Shown here piece after piece: positions 26,021 through 36,001 of a stretch of 64,000 nt of DNA. The position numbers and the translations under genes were made by a program. The notes under the pieces are model-generated. The model ran no database searches and was not told the DNA's origin. It worked only from the letters and a program-made list of their open reading frames with translations. Location of the stretch: contig NZ_LWSK01000005.1 of the NCBI RefSeq assembly GCF_001642955.1, positions 1 to 64,000 of the forward strand, written 5' to 3'. Numbering within the stretch: position 1 is the first letter of the stretch; every line of letters begins with the position of its first letter. Origin of the DNA: Rubripirellula obstinata. GTDB taxonomy: Bacteria; Planctomycetota; Planctomycetia; Pirellulales; Pirellulaceae.

Positions 26021-28531
26021 ATGGAATTGACTGAACTTCCGGTCGCCGAAGTTCTGCCAGAAATCGTTGCTGCCTTGGCAGACGATCAGGCGGTGGTGCT
26101 GCGTGCCCCGCCCGGTGCAGGCAAAACGACCGCAGTGCCGCCAGCGATTCTTCGTTCAGGTTTGGTCGCAGGCAAAACGCTGCTGATCCAACCCAGGCGT
26201 TTGGCCGCGCGGAGTGCCGCGTCAAGGCTTGCGCATCTTGTCGGGGCAAAGCTTGGCGATGCGGTTGGCTATCAAGTTCGATTCGACAATCGCACCAGTA
26301 AGAACACTTCGCTGATCGCAATGACAACGGGAATCCTGCTGCGGCGATTGCAAACTGATCCACTGCTGGAAGATGTGGGCTGCGTGATCTTGGATGAATT
26401 CCACGAACGCAGCGTCGATCTGGATTTGGCACTCGGGATGCTGATGCGAATCCGCGGTTCGTTGCGGCCCGAGCTAAAGTTGGTCGTCATGTCAGCGACG
26501 CTGGACCCTGTGCCGATCGTGGATTTTCTAAGTGATTCTGGTGGCGGTGCGGTCGCCATTGAAAGTGAAGGCCGAAGTTTTCCAGTGGAAATCAGCTACG
26601 CCGATACGATCTCGCGTGAGCGAATTGAAACGCAGGTTCTGCAAGCGACTCGGCACGCGATGACGCAAACTGATGGGGATGTGTTGGTGTTCTTGCCCGG
26701 AGTTGGCGAAATTCGTCGCTGCCAAACGGCGCTGTTGGATTCGTTTGGCGAGATTGCCGATTCTGACTCGCCCGAAATTCATTTGCTGTATGGCGATCTT
26801 CCAGCAGACAAACAAGATGCAGTCCTGTCGCCCTCGCCACGCCGAAAGATCGTCCTGTCGACCAACGTCGCAGAAACGTCGATTACCATTGACGGCGTGA
26901 CCGCGGTTGTCGATAGCGGACAAGCCCGCGTGATGCTGTTTGACCAGAACCTTGGGCTGCCCAAGTTGCAAATGCAGCCGATCTCGAAAGCGTCCGCGGA
27001 TCAACGTGCCGGCCGCGCGGGTCGAACTGCGCCGGGGATCGCGTATCGGCTGTGGCCAAAACCAACGCACCAAAGTCGTCCCGATCGCGACACGGCGGAG
27101 ATTGAACGATGCGATTTTTCTGGTCCGATGCTGATGCTGAACGCCTGGGGAGAACGCGACCCAACCGATTTCCCTTGGCTGACCCCGCCGCCACAACATG
27201 CCATCGTCAATGCACAAAAACTTCTCTTTGGGTTAGACGCGATCGATGTCGAGGGGAAGCTGACGGATCTTGGACAGCAGATGTTGGCGTTGCCGTTGCC
27301 GCCAAGGTTGGCACGTTTCATGATCGCCGCCTGCCGGATCGGTGATGCGCGCGACGCGTCGATTGCAGCCGCGATGCTGACCGAGCGAGATCCCTTCCGC
27401 GGGTCAACGCTTTCCTTCGGGGAACGAATCGAAACGTTGAAAGATTTTGAAGTTGGACGAACCAGGTTGGAGCATGGTTTTGCGGCTAAGAACGTTTTGC
27501 GAGTCGCCAAGCAAATACGAAAACAATTGCCTGATGATTTGGCGACTTCGGCAACCTCGACGCGCGATGATGTTGATGGATTGCAGAAAGCACTTCTAGC
27601 GGCGTATCCAGATCGACTCGCCAAACGTCGCGACCATGATCCAAGTACAGGCGTGATGGTGGGCGGACGCGGCGTAAAGTTTGACAGAACGATTGCCAGC
27701 GGCGATCAGGATTTGTTGCTGTGCTTGGATGTTGACTCGGCCGGCATCGAAGCCAAGGTGCGAATGGCGGTTGCGATTGACGAAACTTGGTTGCCGGCGG
27801 AGTCTGTCGCGACGACGGACGAGCCGATCTTTGACGATGGGCTGCAAGCCGTGGTGGCACGACGGCGGCGCAGGTTCGCTGATCTGCTGCTTTCTGAATC
27901 GCCGATCAAATGTATCCCGAGCGATGATGTTGCCACGATTCTAGCGACCGCTGCTCGGCCCGAAATTGATCGCATTTTGGCGGGCGTGTCCAAGGATCTG
28001 ACTCGATGGATTGATCGAGTTGCCTTTATCAATCAGACGATGCCTGAATTGGAATTGCCGATCATCGACGCGAGCGTGATTGATGAGGTGCTTTTAACTC
28101 TTTGCCAAAGTCGCACCAAGCTCGCTCAATTGAATCAAGCACCGTGGTTGGATCATTTGCGAGGACGGTTCAGCTATCAGCAAAGCCAACTGATCGACCA
28201 GCACGCACCCGCACGGTTTTCCTTACCCAGCGGAAATTCGACTGCTGTGATTTACGAGGACGGCAAGCCGCGAATGGAGGTTCGTATCCAAGAGCTGTTC
28301 GGTTTGCAGGTGACACCGCGTGTCGCCGGTGGACGGGTTCCAATCACGCTGCATTTGCTTGGCCCGAATTATCGGCCGCAGCAAATTACCGATGATCTCG
28401 AGAACTTTTGGGCAGAAACCTATACACATGTTCGCAAGGAACTGCGTGGCCGTTACCCCAAACATCATTGGCCCGAGAATCCGGCAACCGCCACTGCGAC
28501 GCCCAAGGGGCTGAAGCCACGCCCCAATTAG
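26021..28531 (+). CDS. hrpB: ATP-dependent helicase HrpB
   Basis: An 836-residue DEAH-type helicase. Walker A PPGAGKTT (30-37), the DEFH box (125-128), VMSATL, DVLVFLPGVGEIRRC, STNVAETSITIDG and QRAGRAGRTAPG are motifs I to VI of the DEAH/RHA group. A HrpB-specific C-terminal domain follows (about 480-836), ending with the GRYPKHHWPENP motif typical of HrpB. Its role in most bacteria is poorly known; RNA helicase activity is inferred from motifs. It begins 27 bases after the preceding stop, and no ribosome-binding site is evident. Confidence 0.94.
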   Translation: MELTELPVAEVLPEIVAALADDQAVVLRAPPGAGKTTAVPPAILRSGLVAGKTLLIQPRRLAARSAASRLAHLVGAKLGDAVGYQVRFDNRTSKNTSLIAMTTGILLRRLQTDPLLEDVGCVILDEFHERSVDLDLALGMLMRIRGSLRPELKLVVMSATLDPVPIVDFLSDSGGGAVAIESEGRSFPVEISYADTISRERIETQVLQATRHAMTQTDGDVLVFLPGVGEIRRCQTALLDSFGEIADSDSPEIHLLYGDLPADKQDAVLSPSPRRKIVLSTNVAETSITIDGVTAVVDSGQARVMLFDQNLGLPKLQMQPISKASADQRAGRAGRTAPGIAYRLWPKPTHQSRPDRDTAEIERCDFSGPMLMLNAWGERDPTDFPWLTPPPQHAIVNAQKLLFGLDAIDVEGKLTDLGQQMLALPLPPRLARFMIAACRIGDARDASIAAAMLTERDPFRGSTLSFGERIETLKDFEVGRTRLEHGFAAKNVLRVAKQIRKQLPDDLATSATSTRDDVDGLQKALLAAYPDRLAKRRDHDPSTGVMVGGRGVKFDRTIASGDQDLLLCLDVDSAGIEAKVRMAVAIDETWLPAESVATTDEPIFDDGLQAVVARRRRRFADLLLSESPIKCIPSDDVATILATAARPEIDRILAGVSKDLTRWIDRVAFINQTMPELELPIIDASVIDEVLLTLCQSRTKLAQLNQAPWLDHLRGRFSYQQSQLIDQHAPARFSLPSGNSTAVIYEDGKPRMEVRIQELFGLQVTPRVAGGRVPITLHLLGPNYRPQQITDDLENFWAETYTHVRKELRGRYPKHHWPENPATATATPKGLKPRPN

Positions 28532-28645
28532 GTCCAGGTTTTTCTGGTAGGTGCGGGCTTATCTGGCAGGGGGATCTTTTTGTTCGCTCAGAGTGATTAT
28601 TCTGTCGCTTGACCTGACATCCATGAATTGCCAACCGAAACCAAA

Positions 28646-31600
28646 ATGATAGACGCAAAGAGCTTCTGCTTACGAACTTGCTTGACTTACTGCTTCTGGG
28701 GCCTCTTGCTGGGAACTTTTCTTTCGGGAACTTTTCCGGGAACCGTGCAAGGCCAGCAGTCCACGACGACGTCACCGATCGTTGGAATCAGAACGAGCGA
28801 CGCATCGCCGGTGCTCTTGCACGGCGGAACCGTCGTTACAGACCCAGGTTCTGCACCGGAGGAAAAGGATGTTCTGATTCGTGGTAACACGATTGTGAGC
28901 GTTGGCGAAGATATCGAAGCACTCGCTGGTACGCAGCGCATTGATGTCAGCGGCAAACGCATTTACGCAGGTTTGATTGATGCGATGCGTGAAGTCAGCA
29001 TCAAACCCAGTCAGTCCGATCGCTTGGGCGACGCGTCGGGTTCAGGTTATTGGAATAAGAACATCACTCCCAATATCCGAGCGGCTGACGTCGCCAGTCA
29101 ACCAGATTCGGACCTGGACAAACTTCGCAGCCAAGGTTTCACGGTTCAGTTGTTGGCACCCAGCGGCGGGATCGTCAAGGGAGCCAGTTGTGCCGTGCTG
29201 ATGGTCGATCCAAAGCACTCGCAACGACTACTGAAAGAGAACGTTTTTCAGCATGTCACAATCACGGTTCCGCGTGGCAAGCGACGTGACGACTATCCCA
29301 ATTCGCCGATGGGAGCGACCGCGCTGTTGAGGCAGACGTTTTCTGATGCAGCTTGGTACCGCGATGCCCAGCGTGCTCGAAAACTATATCCTGCTTTGCC
29401 GCGACCGGAACTGAATCTGTCGCTTGCTCAAATCGGCCAGATAATGGAATCGGGCACGTTTGTGTTTGATGCAGCAAACGAACGAATGGCTCAGAGATCG
29501 ATCGACATCGCAGAGGAGTTTTCGCTGTCGATGGTTTTGCGAGGCAGTGGTCGCGAGTATCGCGAGCTGGATCAGATTGCTGCCACGGGGAAAGTCGTTT
29601 TGTTGCCGGTTGATTTCCCCAAGGCTCCCGACACAAAGACTGCCCAGTCGATTCGCGAAACTTCGCTAGTGGATTGGATGCACTGGCATTTCGCACCCGA
29701 AAATCCTGGGCGGCTAGAAAAAGCGAATGTCTCGTTTTGCTTGACATCAGACACGTTGGATGATCCGGGCAAGCTGTTGTCGAACGTGCGAAAGGCGGTC
29801 GATCGGGGGTTGAGTGCTGAAGCTGCCTTGGCTGCGTTGACCGAGACGCCGGCAAAGGTGCTTGGTATTGAACGGTTTGCTGGACGCGTCGAGGCCGGCA
29901 TGCTGGCCAGTTTGGTGATCACCGATGGCGATCTGTTCGATGATAAAACAAAAGTTCAGGAGACATGGGTCGCGGGCGAGCGTTTCGTTATTGAAAAGAA
30001 CAATGATCAAGAACAAGATCGACTCGTCGGTAGCTGGAAATTAGAAGTGCCAATTCAGGGCATGACAAAGACGATGAAGTTGGTCATTGAGAAAAAGAAG
30101 AAGTCGCTGTCCGGGAAGATTGCTCTGATGGGCGAAGAAGAGCCTGAGTCAACTGAAGAGGCTGAGCCAACTGAAGAAGACGTCAAGGAAAGCGACGAGC
30201 CGAAAGAGGAAACGAAGGAAGTCACGGTCGCGTTGAAAGATTTGATTCGGCAGCGTGAGCGGATGACCGCGTCGATTCGGATGGATGAACTCGATAACGA
30301 ACTCCCAACTGGCAGCTATCAGTTGACGATTTTGACGGTGGGTTCCGATGACGAGGGTGCCGTGGAACCTGCGATCTTCGCTTCTGTAACCTGTCCCGAT
30401 GGATCGAACGAAAAAATAACGCTTGAGCGAATTGTTGAAGAAGAGAGTGCTGAGTCTGAAGCTGAGATTCCAAAGAAGGACCAAGACGAAGATGAAGACG
30501 AAAAAAGTTCGCTCGCGTTAAGCAGTGATGAAGAGATTGATTTGGTTTTTCCGCTGGGGGCTTATGGGCTGGCGAAGAAAGCCGAGCAGCGTGAATCGGT
30601 TCTCTTTCGAGGTGCCACGGTTTGGACATCTGGCCCGGATGGGAAAATTGCGAACTGCGATGTCTTGGTCAAGCGAGGGAAGATCGTTGCCGTTGGTGTG
30701 GATTTAGAAACCGGTGATTCATGCGAGATCATCGATTGCCGTGGCAAGCACATCACGGCGGGGTTGATCGATTGTCACTCGCATGCCGCGACTGATGGCG
30801 GGATCAATGAATCGGGCCAATCGGTGACGGCTGAAGTTCGCATCGGCGACTTCATCGACAATTCAGATATTTCAATCTACCGACAATTGGCCGGCGGGGT
30901 GACGACCGTCAACATCCTGCACGGTTCCGCAAATCCGATCGGCGGGCAAAACCAGGTGGTTAAATTCCGTTGGGGCGAGTCGATGGATGCGATGAAGTTT
31001 GCCGATGCACCGCCGGGCATCAAGTTTGCGCTCGGCGAGAATGTCAAACGCATGCGAGGCAAATACCCGGATACGCGAATGGGTGTTGAACAGTTGTTGC
31101 GAGACCAGTTTCTTGCGGCGAGGCAATACGAAGCCGATCGCCGAGCTTGGGAAGGCGGCGATCGCAGCGGTTTGCCACCACGGCGTGATCTACAACTCGA
31201 CGCGATCGTCGAAATCCAAAATGGCGAGCGTTGGATTCATTGCCATAGTTATCGACAGGACGAGATCACCGCGACGCTGGATGTCTTGGATGAATTCCAC
31301 ATTCAAATTGGAACGCTGCAACACATTTTGGAAGGCTATAAAGTTGCCGATCGTATGGCCAAGCATGGTGCGATGGCTTCGTCGTTCGCGGATTGGTGGG
31401 CGTACAAGTACGAAGTGTTTGACGCAATTCCTTACAACGGTGTGCTGATGCATGACGCCGGTGTGGTGGTTTCGTTCAATAGCGATGATCCGGAACTGGC
31501 CAGGCACCTCAACACCGAAGCTGCCAAGGCGGTTAAGTACGGTGGCGTTGATGAACTGGAAGCGTTGAAGTTCGTAACACTCAATCCAGCCAAACAGCTT

Positions 31601-31930
31601 CGTATCGACGATCGAGTCGGTTCGATCGAAGTCGGCAAGGACGCGGATTTGGTCGTCTGGAGTGGTCGCCCGCTGTCCACGACATCGCGGTGCGAGCAAA
31701 CTTGGATCGACGGGAAAATGTATTTCTCGATCGATTCAGATAGGGAACTGCGAAAGCGTGACCAGAAGTGGCGAGCACGCTTGATTCAACTGGCTGCAGA
31801 CGTGAAGAAAACGACTATTTCAGATGACGAGAAAGCCAAAAGAAAAGATAAAGTGCCGGAGGAAAAACGTTGGCTTCGGTATGACGAATTCTGTAACGCC
31901 GGTGGGCAAGGAATGGAGGTGCAACAATGA
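28646..31930 (+). CDS. Exported two-module amidohydrolase
   Basis: A 1094-residue protein with a hydrophobic signal sequence (residues about 15-35). It carries two imidazolonepropionase-like amidohydrolase modules separated by a Glu/Lys-rich linker (about 480-620). The second module has the metal site: HxH in DCHSHAATD (His711 and His713), IHCHSYRQDE, LQHILEG and the Asp in FNSDDPE. The first module lacks the HxH (GLIDAMREV at the same point), so only the second is likely to be active. It overlaps the next gene by 4 bases (ATGA), which encodes a third related module. The substrate is unknown; such proteins are common exports of planctomycetes. Confidence 0.87.
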   Translation: MIDAKSFCLRTCLTYCFWGLLLGTFLSGTFPGTVQGQQSTTTSPIVGIRTSDASPVLLHGGTVVTDPGSAPEEKDVLIRGNTIVSVGEDIEALAGTQRIDVSGKRIYAGLIDAMREVSIKPSQSDRLGDASGSGYWNKNITPNIRAADVASQPDSDLDKLRSQGFTVQLLAPSGGIVKGASCAVLMVDPKHSQRLLKENVFQHVTITVPRGKRRDDYPNSPMGATALLRQTFSDAAWYRDAQRARKLYPALPRPELNLSLAQIGQIMESGTFVFDAANERMAQRSIDIAEEFSLSMVLRGSGREYRELDQIAATGKVVLLPVDFPKAPDTKTAQSIRETSLVDWMHWHFAPENPGRLEKANVSFCLTSDTLDDPGKLLSNVRKAVDRGLSAEAALAALTETPAKVLGIERFAGRVEAGMLASLVITDGDLFDDKTKVQETWVAGERFVIEKNNDQEQDRLVGSWKLEVPIQGMTKTMKLVIEKKKKSLSGKIALMGEEEPESTEEAEPTEEDVKESDEPKEETKEVTVALKDLIRQRERMTASIRMDELDNELPTGSYQLTILTVGSDDEGAVEPAIFASVTCPDGSNEKITLERIVEEESAESEAEIPKKDQDEDEDEKSSLALSSDEEIDLVFPLGAYGLAKKAEQRESVLFRGATVWTSGPDGKIANCDVLVKRGKIVAVGVDLETGDSCEIIDCRGKHITAGLIDCHSHAATDGGINESGQSVTAEVRIGDFIDNSDISIYRQLAGGVTTVNILHGSANPIGGQNQVVKFRWGESMDAMKFADAPPGIKFALGENVKRMRGKYPDTRMGVEQLLRDQFLAARQYEADRRAWEGGDRSGLPPRRDLQLDAIVEIQNGERWIHCHSYRQDEITATLDVLDEFHIQIGTLQHILEGYKVADRMAKHGAMASSFADWWAYKYEVFDAIPYNGVLMHDAGVVVSFNSDDPELARHLNTEAAKAVKYGGVDELEALKFVTLNPAKQLRIDDRVGSIEVGKDADLVVWSGRPLSTTSRCEQTWIDGKMYFSIDSDRELRKRDQKWRARLIQLAADVKKTTISDDEKAKRKDKVPEEKRWLRYDEFCNAGGQGMEVQQ

Positions 31931-33237
31931 ATCGCTTAATTTGTTTCCTTGTTTTATTGCTGGTGATTTCTGGCAAGACAATTGCTCACGATCAAATCCC
32001 TGGCAGCTCTCAATCGGGCCCGATTTTAATCCAGAACGCAACCATTTATCCCGTTGACGATGCGGTCATCGCGAATGGTTCGATTCTGTTTGATAACGGA
32101 CGAATTGTGGCATTGGGTCAGGATATCGCCGTGCCAGAGGACACCAGAGTGATCGAAGGAACCGGCAAACATGTCTATCCAGGGCTGATTGAATCGATGA
32201 CGGATTTGGGGCTTCGTGAAGTGGCGGCCGTCGAGGTGACTGTTGACCGAACGGAGACCGGTGATCTGAATCCGAACGTCCGGTCATGGGTCGCCGTGAA
32301 TCCAGACAGTGAACTGATTCCGGTTGCGCGAGCCGGTGGAGTGTTGCTCGCACACGTGTCGCCCGGTGGCCCGTGGATCCGAGGACAAACGTCGGTGATG
32401 CAATTGGATGGTTGGACCGCAAAGGAGATGAATCTGAAAGCGCCCGCTGGCATGTCCGTCAATTGGAACTGGATGATGCCAAGCGACAAGGATGCGAAAA
32501 AACAAGCCAGCAAACGCAACGAGAAACTGGCGGAACTAGATGAACTTTTCGATCGTGTCCGTCGTTACGGTGATGCCAAAGCGGCTTCGCCAAAACAGGT
32601 GACGAGTGATGTGCGGCTGGAAGCGATGCTGCCGGTCATTCGTGGTCAGCAACCGATGTTTGTCGCAGCGAATCGCCGCGCCGCGATTGAATCAGCGGTG
32701 GCTTACTCAGTGAAAAACGATTTGCGTTTGGTGATCTACGGTGGTTACGACGCGGCCGAGTGCGCGGATCTTTTGCGCGAGTACAAAATCCCCGTGATCG
32801 TTTCGGCGACCTACCGATTGCCGATGTATCGCCACGATGCGTACGACGCCGCTTACACGCTTCCGAATCGGTTGAAGGAAGCGGGAGTGCAGTTTTCGAT
32901 CGCTGGCGAGGGGCCCGGTTATCCCGGCGGTTCTTCCAACACGCGAAATTTGCCTTATCATGCCGCGTGCGCCGTGGCGTACGGATTGCCACGCGAAGAC
33001 GCGATTCGTGCGGTGACATTGTCGGCTGCGGAAATCCTTGGCATTGATGACCGAGTTGGATCGATCTCGATCGGGAAGGACGCGAGCCTGATCGTTTGTG
33101 ACGGAGACATTCTGGAAACCGAGACCAACGTGGAGCTGGCGTTTCTGCAAGGCCGCGAAGTCGATTTGACGAGTCGGCATACGATGTTGTTTAAAAAGTA
33201 TCAGCAAAAGTATCGGCAAAAGCCCAAAGGCGATTGA
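31927..33237 (+). CDS. Exported amidohydrolase-like protein without HxH
   Basis: A 436-residue protein with a signal peptide (MNRLICFLVLLLVISGKTIA). It has the amidohydrolase beta-sandwich and barrel pattern (ILIQNATIYPVDD..., VYPGLIESMTDLGLRE, GIDDRVGSISIGKDASLIVCDGD), but the HxH metal ligands are replaced by ESM, as in the first module of the preceding protein. It is therefore likely a non-catalytic partner or a subunit. ATGA overlap with the upstream gene and a 4-base gap to the ABC ATPase point to one operon. Confidence 0.83.
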   Translation: MNRLICFLVLLLVISGKTIAHDQIPGSSQSGPILIQNATIYPVDDAVIANGSILFDNGRIVALGQDIAVPEDTRVIEGTGKHVYPGLIESMTDLGLREVAAVEVTVDRTETGDLNPNVRSWVAVNPDSELIPVARAGGVLLAHVSPGGPWIRGQTSVMQLDGWTAKEMNLKAPAGMSVNWNWMMPSDKDAKKQASKRNEKLAELDELFDRVRRYGDAKAASPKQVTSDVRLEAMLPVIRGQQPMFVAANRRAAIESAVAYSVKNDLRLVIYGGYDAAECADLLREYKIPVIVSATYRLPMYRHDAYDAAYTLPNRLKEAGVQFSIAGEGPGYPGGSSNTRNLPYHAACAVAYGLPREDAIRAVTLSAAEILGIDDRVGSISIGKDASLIVCDGDILETETNVELAFLQGREVDLTSRHTMLFKKYQQKYRQKPKGD

Positions 33238-33241
33238 TCCC

Positions 33242-33922
33242 TTGAACCAAAACGCGATCGCAGTGGACGTGCTGGTTCGGGCCTCGAACTTGACTCGCCG
33301 AGTCGGCGAAACCACGCTGCTTGACGATGTCTCGATTGTGATCCGATCGGGACAGGGCTGGGGGCTGACGGGAAAGAGCGGCAGTGGGAAATCAAGTCTG
33401 CTGCGAGCGGTTGCGATGCTGGATCCGATCGACGCGGGCAGCGTTGAAGGTTTCGGAGCAATGATTCACAGCGAAGCTGTTCCGGCTTACCGTCGCAAGG
33501 TTGCTTATGTTGGCCAGCGTCCGTCGATGGTGGCTGGCAGCGTGGAAGAAAACCTTCGTTTGCCGTTCGAGCTGAGGGGCTACTCGCAAACGTTTAATCG
33601 CGACGCTGCGGTTGGCTTGTTGGAATCGCTTGGTCGATCGGCAGCTTTGCTGGACCAGGATGCGAGTCGGTTGAGTGGCGGCGAGCAGCAATCGGTGTCT
33701 CTGACGCGAACGCTATTGGCCGAGCCGCAGGTGCTGTTGCTGGACGAACCCACCGCGTCGCTCGATCCTGCAGCGACTGAACTTGTCGAACGAGTTCTGC
33801 TGGATTGGAAGGATGCTGACGGATCGCGTGCATGGATCTGGACCAGCCATGACGCGGATCAAATTGATCGAGTTTCAGATCAGGTCATTCGAATGCAAGC
33901 GGGAAGGTTGATCGATGGATGA
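33242..33922 (+). CDS. FetA-like ABC transporter ATPase
   Basis: A 226-residue ABC ATPase with Walker A GKSGSGKSS, Q-loop (VGQRPSM), signature LSGGEQQSVSLTRTLL, Walker B VLLLDEP and the H-loop TSHDADQ. Together with the following permease it resembles the FetAB (YbbL/YbbM) iron-homeostasis exporter. The TTG start at 33242 begins 5 bases after the preceding stop; a GTG a few codons in is another option. The last 8 bases overlap the permease gene, a sign of coupling. Confidence 0.88.
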   Translation: MNQNAIAVDVLVRASNLTRRVGETTLLDDVSIVIRSGQGWGLTGKSGSGKSSLLRAVAMLDPIDAGSVEGFGAMIHSEAVPAYRRKVAYVGQRPSMVAGSVEENLRLPFELRGYSQTFNRDAAVGLLESLGRSAALLDQDASRLSGGEQQSVSLTRTLLAEPQVLLLDEPTASLDPAATELVERVLLDWKDADGSRAWIWTSHDADQIDRVSDQVIRMQAGRLIDG

Positions 33923-34688
33923 TTTGATGCTGAGCCCTTGGGAGGTGTCGGTTGCTGCCCTGTTGCTGGTCGTCAACGTGGTTGTGTCGTGGTGGCTGCG
34001 GCTTGGGTTGGGCAGACAAATTGTGTTGAGTGCTGTGCGAATGGTTGCGCAGCTTTCGTTGTTGGGATTAGTGCTGAAGCAGATCTTTGCACTGGCCAGT
34101 TTTCCGCCGGTGATGTTGTTGGCGGCCGCGATGACGATCATCGCTGGTTTGTCGTCAATCAGTCGCGTTGAAAACCGTTATCCATCGATTCACCTGACGG
34201 CGATCATTTCTGTTTGGGCCAGCAGTTGGCTCGTCACTGCGGTGATGATCACGGCAATCGTTCGGCCAACACCCTGGTACGCTCCGCAGATTGTGATTCC
34301 GTTGTTGGGGATGGTGCTGGGCAATTCGTTGACCGGCATTTCGTTGGCGATGGACCGGTTTGTTTCAGAGTTGAAGAACCGACGTGGTGAAGTCGAGATG
34401 CGTTTGTCACTGGGCGCGACTCGCTGGGAAGCAACTCGAGAAATCTTTGCAGCGTCGGCAAGAACCGCGATGGTGCCAATCCTGAACACAATGTCCGTCG
34501 CCGGCATCGTCAGCATTCCTGGAATGATGACGGGACAGTTGTTAGCGGGCGCACCACCAATTCAGGCCGTGAAGTACCAAATCATGATCATGTTTGTCAT
34601 CGCCGCCGCAATTGCGATCGGCGTGATGATCGCACTAGGCATTTCGTTTTACCGAGTGACAACAAGCGATCATCAATTAAAGCTTTAA
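33915..34688 (+). CDS. FetB-like (UPF0014) permease
   Basis: A 257-residue membrane protein with about seven hydrophobic segments and the cytoplasmic motif EMRLSLGATRWEATREIF, which matches the coupling helix of UPF0014/FetB proteins. FetAB exports iron and protects against peroxide stress in E. coli; here the role is inferred from homology. The last 90 bases (34599-34688) have a diverged copy at 35709-35798, downstream of the next gene. Confidence 0.9.
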   Translation: MDDLMLSPWEVSVAALLLVVNVVVSWWLRLGLGRQIVLSAVRMVAQLSLLGLVLKQIFALASFPPVMLLAAAMTIIAGLSSISRVENRYPSIHLTAIISVWASSWLVTAVMITAIVRPTPWYAPQIVIPLLGMVLGNSLTGISLAMDRFVSELKNRRGEVEMRLSLGATRWEATREIFAASARTAMVPILNTMSVAGIVSIPGMMTGQLLAGAPPIQAVKYQIMIMFVIAAAIAIGVMIALGISFYRVTTSDHQLKL

Positions 34689-34782
34689 GCGATCTGGTAA
34701 AAGGTAATTGTAGTGGATTCTGCTAAAGATCCTCGCGGACTTGGTTCTTCAACGAGATCCCAACATCATCTTCTCCCATTGT

Positions 34783-35568
34783 TCAAGCCAACAGCTTCGA
34801 AATTCGCTTGGACAACTCTTCATCCATCGCTGGTACTAGTGGTTGTTTGTAGTCGATGGAATAGTCGTAACCTGCGCGGTCGTAAACCAGATTAAACACT
34901 TCTTGCAGATTAAAATCGACATCGGGATCGTCGCCGGAAAGTGGGATTTTGATCGTTGGCAAGGTGTGGAAAAGAGGCCAGCCGTAGACATCGACGCGTG
35001 GTCGTTGGCTACTGCGACTGACGATTGCAAAGTAGTCACCCGGCGGTCGTTCTATCACTTCGGTCCGCTGACCGTCACGCAGTAGATCAATTTCGACATA
35101 GTGAACTTTCGTCTTCAGAATCTCTTCCATCTTGGCCACGTACTTTTTACGACCATCGGTGCCGGCACGTTTGTTGGTCGGCGAAAGAAGTTCGATGACC
35201 GTGACGATATCACGTTGCGATCCACCACGAATCGTAATGAATGACTCACGACGTTCGTCCGGGTAGGGAATGACGCATGTCTTGGGCTCTACCGCCACTT
35301 CGTCCAAGACTGCAACGCCCGCGCCGGCAGATTCGCTCGGCTTCAAAGCATTTTCGGATTTTGAGACCACCGCGTCAGCGATGAAGTTTCTAAACGGCGT
35401 CTCAGGGTCGTGAGCTTCTAGGTAAATTCGTCGCTCGACCTCAACGAAGTACTTCGGACGCACGCTTGGGACAAGCATTTGCCGGATAGCAGCAATAAAG
35501 TCAGTGTGAAAATCTTCCCACATTTGGGATTCGATGAACGGGTCCATTCCCGGAAAACGTGAGGGCAT
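34783..35568 (-). CDS. DUF4058 family protein
   Basis: A 261-residue protein of the DUF4058 family, recognised from MPSRFPGMDPF, IYLEAHDPE, ERRESFITI and VIELLSPTNK. The VIELLSPTNKR segment with surrounding acidic residues looks like a PD-(D/E)xK-type nuclease core (E-x-L, K), so nuclease activity is possible but unproven. GGAG lies 7 bases before the ATG at 35568. It is common in cyanobacteria and planctomycetes. It is convergent with fetB. Confidence 0.85.
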   Translation of the reverse strand: MPSRFPGMDPFIESQMWEDFHTDFIAAIRQMLVPSVRPKYFVEVERRIYLEAHDPETPFRNFIADAVVSKSENALKPSESAGAGVAVLDEVAVEPKTCVIPYPDERRESFITIRGGSQRDIVTVIELLSPTNKRAGTDGRKKYVAKMEEILKTKVHYVEIDLLRDGQRTEVIERPPGDYFAIVSRSSQRPRVDVYGWPLFHTLPTIKIPLSGDDPDVDFNLQEVFNLVYDRAGYDYSIDYKQPLVPAMDEELSKRISKLLA

Positions 35569-35642
35569 AATCAATCTCCACTAGAAAAATTCGACGACTC
35601 CATCATATCAAGAATTCCAACGATTGCTTTCTTCGGCCAAAT

Positions 35643-35713
35643 TCAAAACTGGAAGTAGACGAATGGGCGGAAGTCTGGGGGGCGTAGAGCAGTAGGCACC
35701 AGATCAAGATCGC
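35643..35713 (-). pseudogene. Remnant of an MBOAT gene 3' end
   Basis: On the minus strand the last codons before the TGA (35643-35645) match the end of the intact MBOAT gene at 37374-37444: IWCLLLYAPQ, then after a one-base deletion FRPFVYFQF. DNA around CGAATGGGCGGAAG and CACCAGATCA is shared exactly. The frameshift and the missing upstream part mark it as a pseudogene. Confidence 0.85.
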
Positions 35714-35798
35714 CGCAGCGATCGCAATCGGCGTGTTAATCGCACTTGGGATTTCGTTCTACCGAGTCACCACTGGGCATCATCAATTGAATCTGTAG
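35709..35798 (+). pseudogene. Remnant of a fetB 3' end
   Basis: Bases 35709-35798 encode 29 codons plus TAG that match the end of the intact FetB (34599-34688): IAAAIAIGVLIALGISFYRV and so on, 25 of 29 residues identical. By my count 71 of 90 bases agree, with most differences at third codon positions. The upstream part of the gene is missing; it is joined to the MBOAT remnant at 35709-35713. Confidence 0.88.
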
Positions 35799-36001
35799 AT
35801 CGCTTAATCGATACATCCGGAAATCTTGTCGTAGATCGATGGTCGTGCGGCGTCAATTGAATCGGAAAATGGATATGCTCATATCTCGCATCAGAGTTAT
35901 CGCCTAGTGTTTTCTGACCTAGCAGTGTTCGTCTCAGGCGTTCGCCAGGTCCAATAAAACCCGGGGCATTAGCAGAGCAAACTCGATTCGGAACGATTGA
36001 C

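Larger units (their letters stand above)
35569..36001. other. Intergenic region with gene remnants
   Basis: This 433-base stretch holds the chimeric remnants listed at 35643-35713 and 35709-35798. The rest (35569-35642 and 35799-36001) shows no gene or RNA; it should hold the promoters of the DUF4058 gene and the receiver gene, which are divergent. Confidence 0.6.
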
